From a virus, in the IMG/VR virus record IMGVR_UViG_3300030333_006602, positions 1 to 22,001 of that record: a stretch of 22,001 nt of DNA. The stretch is one strand, 5' to 3'. Positions 1 to 6,961 of this stretch are shown here, one piece after another; within the stretch, counting starts at the first letter, position 1, and every line of letters starts with the position of its first letter. Below the pieces are notes generated by a model. That model was given only the letters and a program-made list of their open reading frames with translations. It was not told the origin of the DNA and searched no databases. The position numbers and the translations under genes were made by a program.

Positions 1-1
1 A

Positions 2-967
2 TATCCATTTACTACGAAAGACGGCAGCTTAAACTCTATGGGCACAGTTACTGATGCGACGTTCAACACTTCTTACGAATATGGAGATATTATAACCGGC
101 TCTTACCCTATGTCTGCTAGTATTACTAGAGAAAGGTTTGCTTCAGGGGCAGGCACTTCAAAGCCTCATGTCACTGCTCTTAAAAATGTTTTAAACCATT
201 ATACTTATTTGAGTGAACATTATGCTTTCTCTTCTTCTCACGGCGACAAAAACTCCCAGGAGAGTAACCTTATAAGCATTCCATCAATTTTCTTTGATAG
301 CGGAATTAAGCCTGGATCTGTAAATCTAGAATTTTATATTTCTGGATCTCGTGTTGCTCAATTAACAGATAAAAATAAAAATGGAGAGCTAATTCAAACA
401 GATGGGGACTCATATGCACAAACCAATGGATCAGATTCTGTTGCGGGTGTAGTATTATATAATGAGGGTTTTGTTTTGTTAACTGGCAGCTGGAATCTAA
501 CACCAGCTTCATATAATTTTACTTATGCAACCCGTCAAGCAAGATGGTGCGATTTTGGTGCAGGTGCAAATGATAGCGGGGATAGCAATTTGGCACCATC
601 TGCAAGCTTTAGAATGGAATTTAAGGGTACAAATGAAGTTACCACACTAGACATGCACATGATTGCACCAAAAGGACTATTAAACCATTCTAGCAATCCG
701 ACTTACAGACTATATAACAGTTCTTCTGTATTGCCAATCTACACATATAATAGCTCTTCATATTCTGAAAATTCAGATATACCAATAAAAAACACCATTA
801 GCGGCTCTATATGTAATCATTCTTCTTCCTTTAAAAAACAAACATTTATTAGTACAATAGGTATATTCGATGATCAAAAAAAATTAATTGGTACTGTTAA
901 GTTGGCTACACCTGTCAAAAAAACCGAAAATCGAGCGTTCACATTTAAAGTAAAATTGGATATTTAA
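2..967 (+). CDS. Probable virion structural protein (5' end outside window)
   Basis: The reading frame is open from the first bases of the window, so the N-terminus lies upstream; the first ATG in frame (position 38) is probably internal. The visible part is about 320 residues, rich in Ser, Asn, Thr and Tyr and poor in charge, with no signal peptide or membrane segment. This composition is typical of beta-rich virion proteins. The last ~35 residues (a stretch around STIGIFDDQKKLIGTVKL, ending FKVKLDI) resemble the C-terminal end of structural proteins I associate with T4-like phage neck, tail or baseplate genes, but I cannot name the family. The gene ends 6 bp before the resolvase gene. Phage structural role is inferred from composition and context; the exact role is unknown. 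Confidence 0.6.
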   Translation, partial: YPFTTKDGSLNSMGTVTDATFNTSYEYGDIITGSYPMSASITRERFASGAGTSKPHVTALKNVLNHYTYLSEHYAFSSSHGDKNSQESNLISIPSIFFDSGIKPGSVNLEFYISGSRVAQLTDKNKNGELIQTDGDSYAQTNGSDSVAGVVLYNEGFVLLTGSWNLTPASYNFTYATRQARWCDFGAGANDSGDSNLAPSASFRMEFKGTNEVTTLDMHMIAPKGLLNHSSNPTYRLYNSSSVLPIYTYNSSSYSENSDIPIKNTISGSICNHSSSFKKQTFISTIGIFDDQKKLIGTVKLATPVKKTENRAFTFKVKLDI

Positions 968-973
968 TAAAAA

Positions 974-1495
974 ATGATATTAGCATTAGACGTTTCAACC
1001 AGCATTACTGGTTATACAATATTGGATTATGAGGGAAAGCTCATCCGTTGCGCCGCATGGGACATGCGAAACAAGAAAAAGTTTACTGACCATTTCAGCA
1101 AAGCTCAACACATAAAAGATGAAATTTTATCAATAAAGGCTCAGATACCAATTGAACATGTTTGCGTTGAACAGCCATTTATGTTTTTTAATTCTGGAGG
1201 TTCTTCAGCAAAAACAATGGCAGCACTTCAGAGATTTAATGGTATAATTTCTTGGATCTGTTGCGAGGCGTTTGGCTCTCCACCAAGCTATCTTACTGCA
1301 GGGGAAGCAAGAAAATTGTGTGGAATAAAAGTACCAAGAGGCGAAAAAGCTAAAAAAGTTATTATGCAGTGGGTACTTGACAACGAGAGCGATTTTAATG
1401 TAGAATACACTGCAAAGGGAAATCCAAAGCCACATTTTTTTGATATGGCCGATTCTCTGGTTTTAGCTCGTGCTGCCCTCGCAAAAATTTCTTGA
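974..1495 (+). CDS. RuvC-like Holliday junction resolvase
   Basis: A 173-residue protein with the RNase H-fold layout of RuvC-type resolvases. These are metal-dependent nucleases that cut four-way DNA junctions during recombination and before packaging. The first acidic residue is D6 in MILALDVSTSITGY, the second is E66 in HVCVEQPF, and the C-terminal pair is D157 and D160 in HFFDMADSLVLA. Length matches bacterial RuvC (about 170 residues). The ATG at 974 is the only sensible start because the first catalytic Asp is at residue 6; no Shine-Dalgarno is visible before it, only an A-rich stretch. It sits directly upstream of primase and near the gp46/47-like nuclease, consistent with a recombination and replication block. 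T4 itself uses an unrelated enzyme (gp49, endonuclease VII) for this step. Phage resolvases of this fold are diverse, so the exact substrate preference is inferred. Confidence 0.85.
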   Translation: MILALDVSTSITGYTILDYEGKLIRCAAWDMRNKKKFTDHFSKAQHIKDEILSIKAQIPIEHVCVEQPFMFFNSGGSSAKTMAALQRFNGIISWICCEAFGSPPSYLTAGEARKLCGIKVPRGEKAKKVIMQWVLDNESDFNVEYTAKGNPKPHFFDMADSLVLARAALAKIS

Positions 1496-1526
1496 CTATT
1501 TAAATTATCTATGTTAAGGTTGTTGA

Positions 1527-2459
1527 GTGGATTCTGAGAAGATAGAAATATTAGAAGAGGTTTTAGGGAGCTTTTATCGTTCAAACGATGAGTGCTTATT
1601 CACTTGCCCTTTCTGCAATCATCACAAAAAGAAGTTATCTGTCAATGTATCTAAAAATTCTTACAAATGTTGGGTATGTGACTCAAGCGGTAGGAACCTA
1701 TATTATTTAATAAGAAAATTTGGCAACTACAACCATAGGAAAGTGTGGAATAGTTTTTCTGAGAGCGTAGATATATCAGAATTTGATAATCTTTTTGATA
1801 CGATAGAAGTCAAAGAACACAGTCAGAGAATCAACCTTCCAAATGAATTTGTATGCTTGGCTAATAAATCTCTACCCTCTTCAGCTAAAGAAGCATTAAA
1901 CTACCTTAAAGAACGTGGAGTTAATAGTTATGATATACTTAGATGGAAAATTGGATATTGTGAAACGGGCGAATATAGAAATAGAATTATTATACCCTCT
2001 TTTAATATGGATGGATATTGCAATTATTTTATTGCTAGAACTTATAAGCAGGATTGGTTAAAATATAAAAACCCTCCAGCATCAAAAGATATTGTTTTTA
2101 ATGAATTGTCAATTAATTGGAATAAACCAGTAACTTTAGTAGAAGGTGTTTTTGACGCATTAAATGCTGAAAATTCTATACCTTTATTGGGGTCTACTTT
2201 GAATACCCGCTCTAAGCTCTTTAGAGCCATTCTGACGCACTCTACGAAAGTTTTCATAGCATTAGACCAAGATGCTGAAAAGAAGGCTTTAAACATAGTT
2301 AACGCGCTTAATTCATATGGTATTGATGTTTATAAAATAGATACTTCAAATTGTGAAGATGTTGGTAGTATGACAAAAGAAGATTTCGAAAGCAGAAGAA
2401 AAGATGCAATGTTGTTTGATGAATCAACTCTCTTAATACAAAAAATATTACAAATTTGA
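1527..2459 (+). CDS. DNA primase (zinc-ribbon plus TOPRIM, DnaG/gp61-like)
   Basis: A 310-residue primase that would make RNA primers for lagging-strand synthesis. The N-terminal zinc ribbon has C27/C30 (TCPFC) and C48/C51 (CWVC), with H32/H33 nearby. The centre has the DnaG-like stretch around residues 138-158 (RWKIGYCETGEYRNRIIIP). The TOPRIM motifs are E206 and D210 in TLVEGVFDALN and D247/D249 in FIALDQDAEKK, with a later acidic segment DVGSMTKEDF near 279-287. No helicase domain is fused. The start is a GTG: the codon immediately before it in frame is a stop, and AAGG at 1516-1519 gives a 7-base spacer, so GTG is well supported. It follows the resolvase by 31 bp. The stop TGA at 2457-2459 adjoins the promoter of hsp20. 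Confidence 0.9.
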   Translation: MDSEKIEILEEVLGSFYRSNDECLFTCPFCNHHKKKLSVNVSKNSYKCWVCDSSGRNLYYLIRKFGNYNHRKVWNSFSESVDISEFDNLFDTIEVKEHSQRINLPNEFVCLANKSLPSSAKEALNYLKERGVNSYDILRWKIGYCETGEYRNRIIIPSFNMDGYCNYFIARTYKQDWLKYKNPPASKDIVFNELSINWNKPVTLVEGVFDALNAENSIPLLGSTLNTRSKLFRAILTHSTKVFIALDQDAEKKALNIVNALNSYGIDVYKIDTSNCEDVGSMTKEDFESRRKDAMLFDESTLLIQKILQI

Positions 2460-2460
2460 C

Positions 2461-2488
2461 TTGACAAATACATTAATTGTAATATATT
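2461..2488 (+). promoter_or_regulatory. Sigma70-type promoter for hsp20
   Basis: TTGACA at 2461-2466 is a perfect -35 box. TATATT at 2483-2488 is a good -10 box after a 16-base spacer. It begins right after the primase stop codon and predicts transcription starting near 2494-2496, giving a leader of about 60 bases before the hsp20 ATG. The boxes match the bacterial housekeeping consensus, which suggests use by unmodified host RNA polymerase. Confidence 0.75.
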
Positions 2489-2494
2489 TACAAC

Positions 2495-2554
2495 AAGTTG
2501 AATATTGCCTTTGGGATGTTCAACTTTTACTTGCTTATATAAGGAGAAAATATT
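2495..2554 (+). promoter_or_regulatory. Structured hsp20 leader, ROSE-like RNA thermometer candidate
   Basis: Two hairpins can form in the predicted leader. The first pairs AAGTTGAA (2495-2502) perfectly with TTCAACTT (2519-2526) around a 16-base loop and begins almost exactly at the predicted transcript start. The second pairs UUGCUU (2531-2536) with the Shine-Dalgarno AAGGAG (2541-2546) around an AUAU loop, with one G opposite G in the stem. An alternative extension pairs UUUU (2525-2528) with AAAA (2547-2550). Known ROSE elements in front of small heat-shock genes carry a UYGCU motif opposite the Shine-Dalgarno with a G-G mismatch pair, and melt on heating. The match is seen in sequence; thermosensing is inferred. 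Confidence 0.6.
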
Positions 2555-2992
2555 ATGACAAATACAGCAATTACTATTCATCGCCCCAGCCTTTTGGGGA
2601 GAAACGTCTTCGATGACGTTTTTGATAACTTTTTTACAGACTTTCCAAGATACTTAAAACAATCAACTCAAGGATATCCTGTTGTGGATATTTATAGAGA
2701 AGACAACGGAGATACAGTAATGGAATTTGCCTTGGCTGGTTTTACTAAAAATGATCTTTCTATAGATGTACAGCCAGATAAACGATCCATTACAGTTGCT
2801 GCAGATTCTGGCATTGAAGGGGGTGAAGAATCTAGCCGAAGAATCGCACGCCGAAGTTTTAAGAAGACGTATGTCAACTATGATGACAACTTGGATCTCA
2901 CTAAAATAAGTGCGAAATTTGAAAATGGTTTACTGTGTATTACGGTACCGCAAAGACCGGAAGCAAAACCAGTTTCAATTAAAATTAGTTAA
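2555..2992 (+). CDS. hsp20: Small heat-shock protein, Hsp20/alpha-crystallin family
   Basis: A 145-residue ATP-independent holdase chaperone that would bind unfolding proteins in oligomers. The alpha-crystallin domain spans about residues 41-134, with the typical AGFTKNDLSIDV strand region near 61-72, the ARRSFKKTY strand near 98-106 and the FENGLL motif near 122-127 (G-x-L signature). The short C-terminal tail carries the I-x-I anchor motif as IKI at 142-144. The N-terminal arm (LLGRNVFDDVFDNFF) resembles IbpA-type proteins. The start ATG has AAGGAG at 2541-2546 with an 8-base spacer. It is a single-gene unit: its own sigma70-type promoter and structured leader lie upstream, and a strong hairpin follows. 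Hsp20 genes are known in T4-like phages of cyanobacteria. Here it could protect host or virion proteins during infection, which is inference. Confidence 0.92.
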   Translation: MTNTAITIHRPSLLGRNVFDDVFDNFFTDFPRYLKQSTQGYPVVDIYREDNGDTVMEFALAGFTKNDLSIDVQPDKRSITVAADSGIEGGEESSRRIARRSFKKTYVNYDDNLDLTKISAKFENGLLCITVPQRPEAKPVSIKIS

Positions 2993-3000
2993 TTTTGTTT

Positions 3001-3023
3001 GGCGGGTAGATTTTCTACCCGCC
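3001..3023 (+). terminator. Strong GC-rich hairpin after hsp20 (terminator-like, no U-tract)
   Basis: GGCGGGTAGA and TCTACCCGCC form a perfect 10-bp inverted repeat with a TTT loop, beginning 8 bases after the hsp20 stop and 15 bases before the next -35 box. Its place between an isolated gene and a new promoter suggests transcription termination or 3'-end protection. It is followed by ATTGTAAAAAAA instead of a T-run, and the opposite strand also lacks one, so it is not a textbook intrinsic terminator. Confidence 0.6.
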
Positions 3024-3038
3024 ATTGTAAAAAAACCC

Positions 3039-3067
3039 TTGACAATTAAAATTATACCTGTTATTAT
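3039..3067 (+). promoter_or_regulatory. Sigma70-type promoter for the 3077 gene and the nuclease
   Basis: TTGACA (3039-3044), a 17-base spacer and TATTAT (3062-3067) make an almost ideal housekeeping promoter. The expected transcript start is around 3073-3075, only two to four bases before the ATG at 3077. The promoter probably drives the small gene and the Mre11-Rad50 protein gene that follows it by one base. Confidence 0.8.
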
Positions 3068-3076
3068 CTTACCTGT

Positions 3077-3349
3077 ATGTTTACCAAACCTTTAATGAAA
3101 ATAATCTATAATCCTAAACCTCCTTTTAAAAAAGGAGATGTGATTGATTGTTATGATGAAATGTTGGGAAGAACAATTACTGGATACATTATTAATGTTG
3201 TGCGTGCTAGCGATGGCATATATGACTTAGTGATTCGCTGGAACGATTTATTTGTTGCAGTGGAGAAATGTAGCGTACCAGAGGCCAAAAAAAGAATCAA
3301 AATGAAACTATGGAGATTTAGGCCGACCTTAGACCATAAAGCGAGATAA
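3077..3349 (+). CDS. Small basic protein of unknown function
   Basis: A 90-residue protein I do not recognise. It is basic, with no membrane segment or signal peptide. The middle (residues 18-60, KKGDVIDCYD ... GYIINVVRASDGIYDLVIRWND) alternates strands and turns like a small beta-barrel, and the C-terminal third (AKKRIKMKLWRFRP) is strongly basic and could touch nucleic acid. The promoter at 3039-3067 would make this an almost leaderless message if translation starts at 3077; a second in-frame ATG at 3095 (MKIIYNPKP) would leave a leader of about 20 bases. Neither start has a Shine-Dalgarno. It lies one base upstream of the nuclease gene, so the two are probably co-expressed and translationally linked. 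Confidence 0.65.
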   Translation: MFTKPLMKIIYNPKPPFKKGDVIDCYDEMLGRTITGYIINVVRASDGIYDLVIRWNDLFVAVEKCSVPEAKKRIKMKLWRFRPTLDHKAR

Positions 3350-3350
3350 A

Positions 3351-6300
3351 ATGAAGTTTGCACACATTGCCGATACACACATAAAAAATTTAAAATATCA
3401 CTATGAATACCGAGAGGTGTTTAAAAAGCTTTACGAAAAACTTCGTGAAGAGAAAGTAGATTATATTATTCATTGCGGAGACATAGCGCACACAAAAACG
3501 CAGCTATCACCTGAATACTTTGATCTCTGTTCCAGCTTTTTGTCGTCATTGGCGTCAATAGCACCTACTTATGTAATTCTCGGGAACCATGATGGGAACC
3601 TTAAGAACAGCAGTAGGCAAGATGCCATTACACCAGTAGCGGAAGCTTTAGACGATCCAAATCTGTTTTTACTTAAAGACAGTGGGGAGGTAAATTTAAA
3701 TGGAAACTTTACACTTAACGTTCTTAGTGTTTTTGATAGGGATAATTGGATTAGCCCTTCCGATAATAGAAAAATCAACATTGCTCTTTATCACGGCGCT
3801 ATTAGTAATAGTAGGACTGATTTGGGTTGGATTATGGAGCACGGCGAGGATAATTTATCAATATTTGAGGAATTTGATTATGCCTTCTTGGGCGACATTC
3901 ACAAAACAAATCAAATATTAGATCATGACGGTAAAATAAGATATGCTGGTTCAACCGTACAACAAAATCACGGCGAAACAAATGATAAAGGATTTTTAGT
4001 TTGGGAAATTGAAGACAAAGATAACTATACTTGTCGCCATGTGGAGTTAAAAAATCCAAAACCCTTTATAACAATTGAGTTAACGCCAAAAGGCAGAATG
4101 CCCAATAAATTAAAAATTCCAGTTGGTGCACGAGTGCGCCTAGTATCCAATAATAACTTGCCACTTAGTACAATGAAAAAGGCTGTGGAAGTTGCGAAAC
4201 ATAGATTTAAGCCTGAAAGCATCACATTCCTAAACAGAGCGGCAGGAGAAAGAGGCAACGTTGACGAATTTACAGATGGGCTAGAAAACGATAATCTGAG
4301 AGATGTTGCAGTACAAGAAGAGTTGATAAGAGAATATTTAAAAGACTTTCAGGCTGACGAAGAATTAATAGAACGTGTCTTAAAGTTGAACTCCAAGTAC
4401 AATACGGCTGTTGAAGAGAATGAGGAGGTTAATAGAAATGTTAATTGGAAACTCGATAAGATAGAATGGGACAATCTATTTAATTATGGAGAGGGGAATT
4501 CTGTTGATTTTCATAAAACTACTGGAATGGTTGGTGTTTTTGGAAAGAATTTTTCTGGTAAGTCTAGTATTATCGACAGTATGCTTTTTACTATGTTTAA
4601 TTCTACTAGCAAAAATGAACGAAAAAACCTCAACATCATCAATCAAAACAAAGATTATGGACAAGGGAAACTCCAAATTTCAGTCGGAAATAAACAATAC
4701 ACCATTGAGCGAAGAGCAGACAAATATACGAAAAAGTTAAAAGGCGAGGAAACTCTAGAGGCTAAAACAGATTTAAATTTTGAATGCTATGATGCTGCGA
4801 CAGGTGAAACCACTAGCTTAAATGGAACCACAAGAAACGAAACAGACAAAATCATAAGAAAGCATTTTGGTACAATGGAAGATTTCTTAATGACTTCAAT
4901 GTCTTCTCAGCTTGGCGCCCTACAATTTATTAGTGAGGGTTCGACAAAGAGAAAGGAAATCCTTGCAAAATTTCTTGACTTGGAAATGTTTGATAAGAAA
5001 TTCAAGTTGGCAAAAGAAGATGTAACTGATCTAAGAGGGGCACTTAAAAGACTTGAGGGAAAAGAATTTGATGATGATATCTTTAATGCAGAAAAAGAAA
5101 TTATATTAAATGAAGCTGCAACTCGTGAACATTCTGAAAATTGCGAGAATATTAAGAAAGAGCTTTCAGAGATACAATTTAATGTTGATGAGATACAAAA
5201 GTCTATCGATTCCATTCCAGCAGAGCTAATTGATATCAATGCTGTTATTAATATGACTAGTGAGAAAGAAAAACAGTCTGCAGATTTTATTGTTGATATC
5301 ATGAACTTTCAAGAAAATCTTGTAGAAAAAGAAAATCTTGTCAAGAAAATTGATAGTTTTATTAGTGGATTTAATACAGAAGACTTATATGAAAAGCAAA
5401 GTAAAGTTGCTGAAAAATTACTAACACTTAGGGGGCTTTCTGATGAGTTGGCTTTCTTGGAAAAAGAAAAAGAAACCAAAGAAAAAAGAATTGGTTTATT
5501 AAAAGAAGTTCCATGCGGAAGTCAATTTCCTAATTGTAAGTTTATTTGTGATGCACATAACGCTTCTGATGGAATGGTAGATCTCTTATCAAAAGTAGAA
5601 TCATTAAATAAGCAGTCTGGCAATGTTAATGCAGAGATTGAGGAGTTAAACCCAGAACAGATTGAAGATTACCTTAAAAAATATAAAGAAGTATTAAGTA
5701 AGAAGGAAACTACTGAACTTGATATATCTAAAATAAAAGTTGAGATTGAGCGAGGCGAAGTTAATTTAAAAAGCCTAGAGAATGAAATTAAAGAGTTAGA
5801 AGAGAAAAAACAAATTTATTATGAGAACAAAGATGTTATTGAAAATAAAGGATCATTCATTAAACAACTGGCAAAAGAAAAGAAATCTTACTTAGCAAAA
5901 GAAAAAGAGTTGAAAAAATGCCAAGATGCAATAATGGAATTTTATAGAGAGCACGGATCTCTAGAACAGAAGCTAAACTCCCTCAAAGAACAAAAAGAGG
6001 AGTTACAAAGCCTCAGAGAAGACTATTCAGCTTATGATTTGTTTATGCACTGTATGCATGCAAATGGAATTTCATATGATATTATTAAAAAGAAGTTGCC
6101 AATAATCAACAATGAGGTTGCAAAAGTTATTGCTAACGTTGTTGACTTTGAGGTTTTCTTTGAGAATGATGGAAAGCACATGAAGATCTTTATTAAACAC
6201 CCCAAACACGAACCTCGACCTATTGAAATGGGCAGTGGTGCAGAAAAAACAATTGCTGCAATGGCAATTCGTTTAGCGCTGCTGTCTGTTTCAAGCCTTC

Positions 6301-6503
6301 CAAAAAGTGACATATTTATCTTAGACGAACCAGGAACTGCTCTGGATGCAGACAATATGGATGGTTTTATTTCTATTTTAGAACTAATTAAAACATACTT
6401 CAAAACTGTTATTTTGATTTCTCATCTTGACAGTCTGAAGGATTGTGTAGACCAACAGATTGTCATTGACAAGAAAGAGGGCTTTGCACATATAACAGTG
6501 TAA
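3351..6503 (+). CDS. Mre11-Rad50 (SbcD-SbcC, gp47-gp46) single-chain recombination nuclease
   Basis: A 1050-residue protein that joins two subunits normally encoded separately. The N-terminal ~370 residues are an Mre11/SbcD/gp47 metallophosphoesterase: ADTH (D8, H10), CGDIAH (D44, H47), GNHD (78-81), an ALYHGA His and the GDIHK motif. From about residue 375 on it is a Rad50/SbcC/gp46 SMC-type ATPase: Walker A GKNFSGKS (398-405), two long Lys/Glu coiled coils, a central zinc-hook region with C722, C729 and C733, ABC signature GSGAEK (961-966), Walker B IFILDEP (988-994) and the switch His in LISH (H1025). In T4, gp46 and gp47 resect double-strand ends for recombination-dependent replication and host DNA breakdown; the same role is expected here. 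There is no internal stop or frameshift, so it is one open frame. Confidence 0.93.
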   Translation: MKFAHIADTHIKNLKYHYEYREVFKKLYEKLREEKVDYIIHCGDIAHTKTQLSPEYFDLCSSFLSSLASIAPTYVILGNHDGNLKNSSRQDAITPVAEALDDPNLFLLKDSGEVNLNGNFTLNVLSVFDRDNWISPSDNRKINIALYHGAISNSRTDLGWIMEHGEDNLSIFEEFDYAFLGDIHKTNQILDHDGKIRYAGSTVQQNHGETNDKGFLVWEIEDKDNYTCRHVELKNPKPFITIELTPKGRMPNKLKIPVGARVRLVSNNNLPLSTMKKAVEVAKHRFKPESITFLNRAAGERGNVDEFTDGLENDNLRDVAVQEELIREYLKDFQADEELIERVLKLNSKYNTAVEENEEVNRNVNWKLDKIEWDNLFNYGEGNSVDFHKTTGMVGVFGKNFSGKSSIIDSMLFTMFNSTSKNERKNLNIINQNKDYGQGKLQISVGNKQYTIERRADKYTKKLKGEETLEAKTDLNFECYDAATGETTSLNGTTRNETDKIIRKHFGTMEDFLMTSMSSQLGALQFISEGSTKRKEILAKFLDLEMFDKKFKLAKEDVTDLRGALKRLEGKEFDDDIFNAEKEIILNEAATREHSENCENIKKELSEIQFNVDEIQKSIDSIPAELIDINAVINMTSEKEKQSADFIVDIMNFQENLVEKENLVKKIDSFISGFNTEDLYEKQSKVAEKLLTLRGLSDELAFLEKEKETKEKRIGLLKEVPCGSQFPNCKFICDAHNASDGMVDLLSKVESLNKQSGNVNAEIEELNPEQIEDYLKKYKEVLSKKETTELDISKIKVEIERGEVNLKSLENEIKELEEKKQIYYENKDVIENKGSFIKQLAKEKKSYLAKEKELKKCQDAIMEFYREHGSLEQKLNSLKEQKEELQSLREDYSAYDLFMHCMHANGISYDIIKKKLPIINNEVAKVIANVVDFEVFFENDGKHMKIFIKHPKHEPRPIEMGSGAEKTIAAMAIRLALLSVSSLPKSDIFILDEPGTALDADNMDGFISILELIKTYFKTVILISHLDSLKDCVDQQIVIDKKEGFAHITV

Positions 6504-6516
6504 GGAGAACAACATA

Positions 6517-6756
6517 ATGTCAGGAGGCTTTTCATTTGGTGGCGGCGAAGAAGAGGGTGGTTCTGAAAGCGGTCTCGACGAAGGGACGCCAACTAAAATA
6601 GATGGTAAGTTTACCATTTATGCAATTCAAAATTTAACTGCAAATCATGATCATAGTGATGATGTTGATCAAGTTCCTTTTTTCTTAAACACTGTTGGAG
6701 TTCCTACGTTAAGGGGTAGAACCGAAACAACAGGGCCCTACAAAGCAGAAACTTAA
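6517..6756 (+). CDS. Small acidic Gly-rich protein, unknown
   Basis: A 79-residue protein I do not recognise. The first 22 residues are Gly, Glu and Ser rich (MSGGFSFGGGEEEGG), followed by a compact segment with DGKFTIYAIQNLTANHDHSDD near 29-50 and a Pro/Gly/Thr tail. There is no membrane segment. The start is clear: AAGGAG at 6502-6507 overlaps the stop codon of the nuclease gene and stands 9 bases before ATG. It leads a tight run of four small genes (6517-7813) that continues with membrane proteins. It could be a minor virion protein, but this is a guess from composition. Confidence 0.7.
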   Translation: MSGGFSFGGGEEEGGSESGLDEGTPTKIDGKFTIYAIQNLTANHDHSDDVDQVPFFLNTVGVPTLRGRTETTGPYKAET

Positions 6757-6769
6757 GGGAGATTAAAAT

Positions 6770-6961
6770 ATGACAAGGCAAATAATTGATAAAGGTTTAA
6801 GTAAATTATTATCTAGAAAGCTTATGGTTTGGTCGACAGCAACATATTTGATGTTGTTTACCACTTCGCTGGAAAGCAGTGATTGGGTTGCCATTTCACT
6901 AGCCTATATCGGAATTCAAGGGTTGGCAGATATTGCCACGCGCTGGAGACATGGAAAATGA
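6770..6961 (+). CDS. Holin-like small membrane protein
   Basis: A 63-residue protein with a short basic N-terminus (MTRQIIDKGLSKLLSRK), a first hydrophobic segment about residues 18-34 (VWSTATYLMLFTT), a polar turn (SLESSD), a second hydrophobic segment about 39-56 (WVAISLAYIGIQGLADI) and a basic tail (RWRHGK). Two membrane helices and this size fit phage holins, which make the inner-membrane hole that starts lysis. Its neighbours, two coiled-coil membrane proteins, fit the same job. No endolysin is visible in the window, so the lysis role rests on architecture alone. The stop TGA overlaps the next ATG in ATGA at 6958-6961, implying translational coupling. It could instead be another small membrane protein. 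Confidence 0.55.
   Translation: MTRQIIDKGLSKLLSRKLMVWSTATYLMLFTTSLESSDWVAISLAYIGIQGLADIATRWRHGK

Noticed and set aside
1492-1520. Possible promoter before primase (TTGACT)
   Set aside because: No good -10 box occurs at 15-19 bases; the nearest, TATGTT, is only 12 bases away.
4907-5302. 131-codon minus-strand open frame inside the nuclease gene
   Set aside because: It is opposite a strongly supported coiled-coil coding region and has a low-complexity shadow composition.
6883-6957. Longer N-terminus for the coiled-coil membrane protein
   Set aside because: It lies inside the holin-like gene; ATG 6958 with GGAG upstream and ATGA coupling is better.
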